This document shows, piece by piece, positions 57,951-64,000 of a stretch of DNA of 64,000 nt. How positions within the stretch are numbered: the stretch's first letter is position 1; each line of letters begins with the position of its first letter. The DNA comes from Acanthococcus lagerstroemiae (taxonomy: Eukaryota > Arthropoda > Insecta > Hemiptera > Eriococcidae). Both the position numbers and the translations under genes were made by a program. The notes beneath the pieces were generated by a model. That model was not told where the DNA came from, did no database searches, and saw only the letters and a list, made by a program, of their open reading frames with translations. Location: contig CM063111.1 of assembly GCA_031841125.1 (NCBI GenBank), forward strand, positions 42,296,955-42,360,954. Direction: 5' to 3'.

Positions 57951-60900
57951 GGTTCGATGTCGATGGAAACTCAAATTCCAATTATAAATATTAATTCCCA
58001 TAAGCGAGCTATCCTGCATCCACTTTGCTCAAATTTTCAGACATTTTTTTGTTCATTTTGAAAACCGATCGAGAGGGTGTGCTAACGTGAAATGTGAATT
58101 TTTTCCAGTCAAGGTAACTAAGTTTCATCCTAAAATGCATAACTCTCAACAATAACTATTACCTGCAGCTCGTTATCAGACAGTTGCCAAATGACCAGCT
58201 TAGTTAGAGGTGAGTCCACCCTCTTCTGGGCTCGACTGCCGATGAATCTTCAAAGTTATTGGATAAAGCCGAATCTCCTTGATTTTGATTGTACAGAATT
58301 TCATAATTGTTTCTCCAATAATGAGAGGTAATCTAGTTGTTTTCCACTTTTTAACTTGATCAGTTTTGTTACTGTTCACTCACTACATCCTTTCTGATGC
58401 TTCTACAGAACGGTATTTGGGAATGCAAAACCAAACGGGAGTTGGAGTAATAGTTGTTCAAACATCGCGCTGTGTCTCAGACCCCTACCCTGGCTAGAGC
58501 GAAGTGAAATAATTGGACTGTTAACCTTTGGCCAACTTGTGGGAATTCCACATTTCATGGATTTTTAACTTTTGGGGTCAAATTACCCGCTTAAAATAAA
58601 TGTCTCCCTTCCAGATGCTTAGAAATTGGTGTTTTGTTGAAGATGTGTAACTTCAGGAAATTCCCGAAGTTAACGAAATGAGATCCTGAGGGATTTGTAC
58701 CCCACCAACAAAATTTCAGCTCTGTTGAAGGAATAACTCCAGATTGACAGTTTAAGGTTTCAAAGGCGACAACCTTGCCGTAGGTTGGCGAAACCTTAGA
58801 GTAATAAAATGGAAACAAATAAATATCGAATATAAAAAATACAAACATCTGTGAAATTTTGGAAAGCTGATTCCGGTCTCAAATCATTGGGTCGTATATT
58901 TCCACAAGTTACGCTAAATAATGTTTTTTCAGACCGGATAATGCTTGGTAATGAACATGCGGCCCGAATTTCCGTCTATTAAGATTTGCTTCTTCGCGGT
59001 CGTGGTCAGAAAGAGGCGAGGTCTGCTATAATCTATGGATCAATTATTATAAAGATCAATCAGATCACCGAAAGATCACTCGATTCGCAATCTGAATAAC
59101 ATGTTCTAAGATCAAAAATATCACGGAAATAGGGCGAAATAGTGATTTAAAGATCAAAAATATCATAGGTTCTTGATATTTCTCATAATTAGAAATCTTT
59201 TCTTCAAAATAATTTGCAGATCATGATCTTTGCCCTCCATAGTCACAGAATATGGCACATGGATGAAATCTTGGAATTTTCTTGTACGTTGCATTAAATT
59301 CATTAAACAGATGATAAGAGCAAGGGCGTGCCGAAGGGGAATGGGCCGTAAGGAAAAATCCAAAATTTTCCTTCTGAGAAACCTTCAGTTTTGCTAGAAA
59401 ATTTTCTTTTTGGTACTGATTTGATTTGGAAAAACAAAAAAGTCTCAAAAAGCCTTAAATTTCTCAACCGACGGCCACTGATTTTCCAACTGAAATTGAT
59501 TTTGAAACCTTATAGTGGGAGCCTCTTTATCCCTTCTCCTTTGAGACCCGTCGGAATAAAGAAAAGTTATCAAACTTGGGTTGTTGAATTTTTCATTTAG
59601 TGTGATTTTGGTGTGCTACTGCTCAGCGCGCTGAGTTGCTCGAGCACTTGAGCAACACTCTTTGATGCAAATTTGCAAATGCCGTAGTGGTAGAGCATGA
59701 TTGTCTGCTTTGACTTCTTACTCGACTTGGCCACCATCAGGTGAGCATCGCATAGACCGGTTGATCTGGCTTTTTACTCAAAGGAGGTGGTGGTCAGGTT
59801 TTTAATTTGAAGAGAGTAGCGCAATATGTTGATCTGCTCGTACTTGTTTGTCTGCCGGCTAACCAGGCTTGATGATTGTCAATCTGTCTGTCAGATTGCG
59901 TAGCTCGCTTTCTGTTTATCGTCTCAGGCTGACTAATCAGGATCATAGTTTGTTTCTATTGGAAGGAGGAGATAACGAAATGGTTTTCGAGTCTTAAGTG
60001 TACAGAGACTATAAAGTACGCTGATCTGCTTGATGTATATTTCTGCAAATGCATTTTTAATTGATGATATAGCATTCATTTGAAATTCTATGTTAGCATT
60101 CATTTGAAGTTGTATATGTATAGTGTCTTTTCAAACAATCAGGGTATTGTGTTAGCCTGTATTAAAGGAATGACTAAATGCCATGGAAGAATCTCTCCTT
60201 TCGACGCGTTGTCTCCATGGGAGGATTCGCCTTTCTTTAGACGATGTATTCGCGAACATGCTTGATTATTTTCTTCATTTTTCTTTTATCAGCCTGTAAA
60301 AAAGAAATCTTCCCTCACACCTCCAGTCAGCTGATCTTGTGTTTCAATTTATATGTACCTGCTATAGCCACTCCATTTGCAGCTATCCATTTATCTATTC
60401 TTCTTTTGCTGCAATTGAAGCACTGCCGCGATATATCTAATTTTGTTCGATCTCGTTTTTTTGTTTTGTTTTTTTGAAATGTTTTTCCTCTTCACTTTTG
60501 TTCGGCTGATATACAAAAGGTTACGAAGTGAGTTGCTTGTGTCCGAAGGAAGGTATCTGCCGGTGTAAAAAGCAATAACCTGGAAACGTTTCCCCGATTC
60601 GAGCAAGATTTATCGCTTCGCATTCTTTTCCGTTATCCGCTCCAGCCCTGGAGTTGGTATAATTCGTATAAATGTCTAGGCGAAGAACCCTGAAATGGTA
60701 TTTTGTACACACGCCCACCCCCTGATTGCGGGCCTGGTGGCCTGCCTCAATTAAGAAGACGATGGAACTGTCTAGTGAATATATTATGCGTAACAGAGAT
60801 CTGCTGGAGATAATCTGTTCGTGCGCTGATTTCCAGTGTCCTTTTTGCGATGCTCGTGTGTTGTACGAATGTGTGTAGTGATGTTGGACTGTAAGACGAG

Positions 60901-62559
60901 GTTACAGGGAAAACGCGTGATTTCCGGTTAGGGGTCGCGTTAATGTGCGAGCTATGGAGTCTGAAGAGCGAACCGGATGCTGTCAGAACCTGCGCGAACG
61001 AAATTTGTCGCTGGGGTGTGAATGGCAGAATGCCGACAAAAACTTACATTCTCAGTTGACAAGTAAAACCTCAGTAAGAAATGGATTCAAGAAAGATGAA
61101 AAAAAAAAAAAAAAAGACTTAGCTTTCTCATTACCAACAGGCTTAGGAAATGTAAATTCGCCTGAATTACCAACTTGGAAATTTATTGGGGTGTCCCCCT
61201 CACGCGCCAGTCTGAATCAGCGTTTCAGTTTATCAACGTTATCAAACTGTCTGAGGGCCCCGAAGTATATCAGAATTCATGGAATTAGAATTTATCAGTG
61301 ATCAAACTAATCTAGACATAGCGCACTAAATTTAAGTATACGTAAGTTGGGTATAGCAGACTTCGACGTTAAAAAAAACCACGGGAAAGAATAAAGGAAC
61401 AAATTTGGCCTTTTAATCTATTGTATCCTCAATTGGTAAAAAATCTAGTATGTTTTTTGGTAATTGATTCCAAACATTTATCAGCCAGCCTGTGGAAAAA
61501 CCTTTTAAAAAAAATTGAGAAAATCAAACTACCTCTTTCCTCCATAAAAAATCGTCTTTTGACTAAATCGGATCATTAGTTTTCAGTATCTGGATGGTGT
61601 TCATCTTTTCTGTCAATTATTTATGAAACCGTTGGGGAAAGAGACAAGATTGACCTTTTTGACTTAGAAACATCTGAAGTTCCTTTCCGTTTGAAACATT
61701 TTAGATCTCAAAAATGTTGACTCCTATGGTTTTTTATCTATTTTTTTATTTAGAAGATAGTTGATATTTATTGTTATTGCGATGTCAAAAAATTATGAGG
61801 CTTCCGTTCTCCGACAGTTACCAATAAAAATTTTCGGATGGCCAAACTGGTCCATTAATCAGAAAAATTTTCAGTGTTTCTTTCATTATAGTCTAACTCA
61901 AGATTTTCCATTAGTAAGTCGAATGGCATCTTCAATTGGAAAATTCTGAAATGCAAAGCTCTTAGCGAGGGGAGAAACATAGAAACTATTTTTAACTAGA
62001 AAAGTTTATCTTCTCCTCTCTCCAAAATTTCCTCAGTTACAAAAAAAATCAAATAATCAGGGGAACTCAAATGTGTTGATTCTTTTGGCTCACAGTCCCC
62101 CCCCCCCCCAAAAAAAAAAGTTGAATCATCAGTTAGAATTGTTGCTTTTTTTATTGGACTCATACCAGAAAGTGAAATTTTTTCTAGAGATGAAGATTTA
62201 ACATTTTGAAGTTTTTGAGTTGGAGAAATATGGAGCCCTTCTTCCCACACTATACAAAATTTCTTCAATTAATTGACACAGTATCGAATTTTGAAAGGGT
62301 TGACTCTTGATTTTCATTTCGATTTAAATTTAATTTCGATGAGGAGACAATAGACATTTTTTGAGTTTAAAAAGGTTGGAACCTCCCTTCCTAATTCCCA
62401 ACAAATTGTCAGATGGCAAAATGGAAACATCATTCGGCAAAATCGTGAGGGATATTTTTTTTTCTTTGCTTAGCAGTTTCAGAAATTTCATTTGATTAGT
62501 CAACGTAGCATCATCCCTTGAAAGGTGTGGAGAGTAAATTTTTTCCGATGTAGCTGGAT
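57951..62559. other. Long stretch without a supported gene
   Basis: I see no exon with both splice sites and coding composition, no structured RNA and no complete element. An AGATCA-rich segment with repeated GATCAAAAATATCA lies at 59,035-59,230. A-runs are at 61,100 and a C-run is at 62,099. The open frame 60,945-61,301 passes through an A-run and is probably chance. Confidence 0.4.
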
Positions 62560-63640
62560 ATTTTGAATTTTGAATTAGAATCCGGAGTCGGAGCTTGGGG
62601 CCCCAAAGCCGACCATTTTCAGGCGAGTCGCAGACCGAAAAAATTAGTTACCGGAGCCAAAGTCCATTTTAGAATCCCTCTTCCCTTGAAAATAACCCTA
62701 GCAGCAAAAACTACATTTTTAGTGGAGCCGGAATTAACAAGAATATTTTACGGCAAATGATCTTGAGATCATTTACCGGAGCAGGGTGTCTACAGCTGCT
62801 GAAAAGTCTTAAAAGTCCTGAATTTTGAAAATAGGTCCTAAAAGTCCTAGAAAGTGCTGAAATTGGTGGGGGGGGGGAAATGAAAAGTCCTTCATTTTTG
62901 TTGATTGATTGAAGATTTCATTTCAAATTTTTCTTTCTTCTATTTTTAATTTTTTTCTTCAAGTATTATTGTCTCATTCTTCCTTGTTTTGATTATTAAT
63001 AATTTACATTAGTGTAATTTTTGTAATCATTTGTTAGGTTTCTTATTTTCTAGCCAAATCTTCTGTTCGAAATTCTAAGTTAGGTACGTCAATTTCTTGT
63101 TGGTTTGTTTGTTTTCTTTTTTCAGAAATTTTCGAAAATTTCTAGTCACTTGTTATACTGTACGCATAATTATAATATCTAGTTTAATTTCCCAGTTTCC
63201 TTCAAAAATCTAAGTCATTGTTGTTTTCTAAAACTTTATTTGAAAAATTCTATTCTAAGTTACTTGTTCCTTAATTTCCTTCCAAAAATTCCAAGTCCCT
63301 CGTAAATTTATTTTACATTTGTTTCCAATACTCAAAAGTAAATTTGTTGCGATTCCTGTGATTGGTTATTAAAAAATGTAACGCAGGATCTATATTCACA
63401 AGGAAGGGGGAAGTAAGGGTATAAAACAATTGGAAACAAAAAGAAAGATTTGGGTCCTGAAAAAATACTTTATTTTTACTTTTCAATTTCTGTAGACACC
63501 CTGCGGAGCCGGAATCCCATAAAAATTACTTACCGAAACCGGAGCCAATTTCAAGAATTGGAACCGGAGTTAAATCAAATTTTCCCGGAACAGGAACCAG
63601 CTCGGAACGGCTCCGGTTTTGGTGTCAGTCCGAGTCTATG
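62560..63640. repeat. Degenerate CCGGAGCCGGAGTT-type satellite, split by a MITE
   Basis: GAATCCGGAGTCGGAGCTTG, ACCGGAGCC and AACCGGAGTTAAATC-like words occur on both sides of the element at 62,782-63,503. Confidence 0.55.
62782..63503. mobile_element. MITE, CAGGGTGTCTACAG termini, 5-bp target duplication
   Basis: CAGGGTGTCTACAG at the left mirrors CTGTAGACACCCTG at the right. CGGAG is duplicated at 62,777-62,781 and 63,504-63,508. The middle (62,890-63,330) is AT-rich and expanded compared with the 365-base relative at 24,902. Confidence 0.87.
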
Positions 63641-64000
63641 ATTATTCCAAAACTATATCGTTTAACTAGTTCATGTCAAATTTTATAAACCGATGCAGTT
63701 GGACATAATAAAGGAAGAAATGCCCAGAGAACTGAATTCCAGCTCAGAGGGTTGGATGATAGTACTGGTTAACTTCCTGAAAGTGTTCAAGAATCCGAAT
63801 TCGGAGAGCCGCCGAGCTCCTTAGGTGGCTAAACTTAATTTGGAGAAAACCTTTCAAACAAAATTGAATTCTACACACACAAGATCTCTTATAAATTTTT
63901 CGTAACTGCCCCCAAAATGCTACAAATAGGGATTAACACAGGGAGGGCCTATATGGAAAAAGTACAATTTTCGTATTTTTTTCTTCTTCTTCTCTCTTTT
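63641..64000. other. Window end, nothing recognised
   Basis: No supported feature; the last bases are a pyrimidine-rich run. Confidence 0.3.

Overview
The window looks like a eukaryotic nuclear genome, most likely an arthropod and probably an insect. It has multi-exon genes with GT-AG introns, a tRNA-derived SINE, RTE-like LINE relics, a Penelope-type relic and many small terminal-inverted-repeat (TIR) elements. It is gene-poor and AT-rich to the eye (composition was not computed). I did not identify the species.

The one gene named with certainty is ribosomal protein L4 (RpL4) on the minus strand, about 19,168 down to 13,907. It has eight exons, and the start codon sits alone at the end of exon 1. 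Its 3,046-base intron 5 (14,756-17,801) is a nest of snoRNA-like genes. There are five H/ACA units, five C/D units of the U18 (SNORD18) family with the 28S guide, and four intact plus two degenerate units of a second C/D family that I cannot match. Packing at least 14 units of two structural classes into one animal intron, by local tandem duplication, is the most notable thing in the window.

The left part (1-13,900) holds a large coding exon of an unrecognised coiled-coil protein (7,018-8,267, minus), a 1.9-kb tract of degenerate CTTCAAGACT-like repeats (4,195-6,135) and several MITEs (short non-autonomous DNA transposons). To the right of RpL4, a likely first coding exon of an unknown plus-strand gene (20,587-20,760) ends at a consensus donor. 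A phase-compatible 40-base candidate exon lies at 54,406-54,445.

Most of 21,000-64,000 is intronic or intergenic and built from repeats. There are hAT-type MITEs with 7-8 bp target duplications, and a set with CAGGG termini and 5-bp duplications. Other repeats are four SINE copies, LINE fragments (36,461; 37,660; 40,091; 45,700), a Penelope GIY-YIG relic (49,560), degenerate satellites, and a ~120-bp minisatellite that occurs three times as opposed inverted arms. Two more complex, apparently non-repetitive islands (about 38,680-39,735 and 47,260-48,250) could be regulatory. No rRNA, genuine tRNA gene or CRISPR array was seen.
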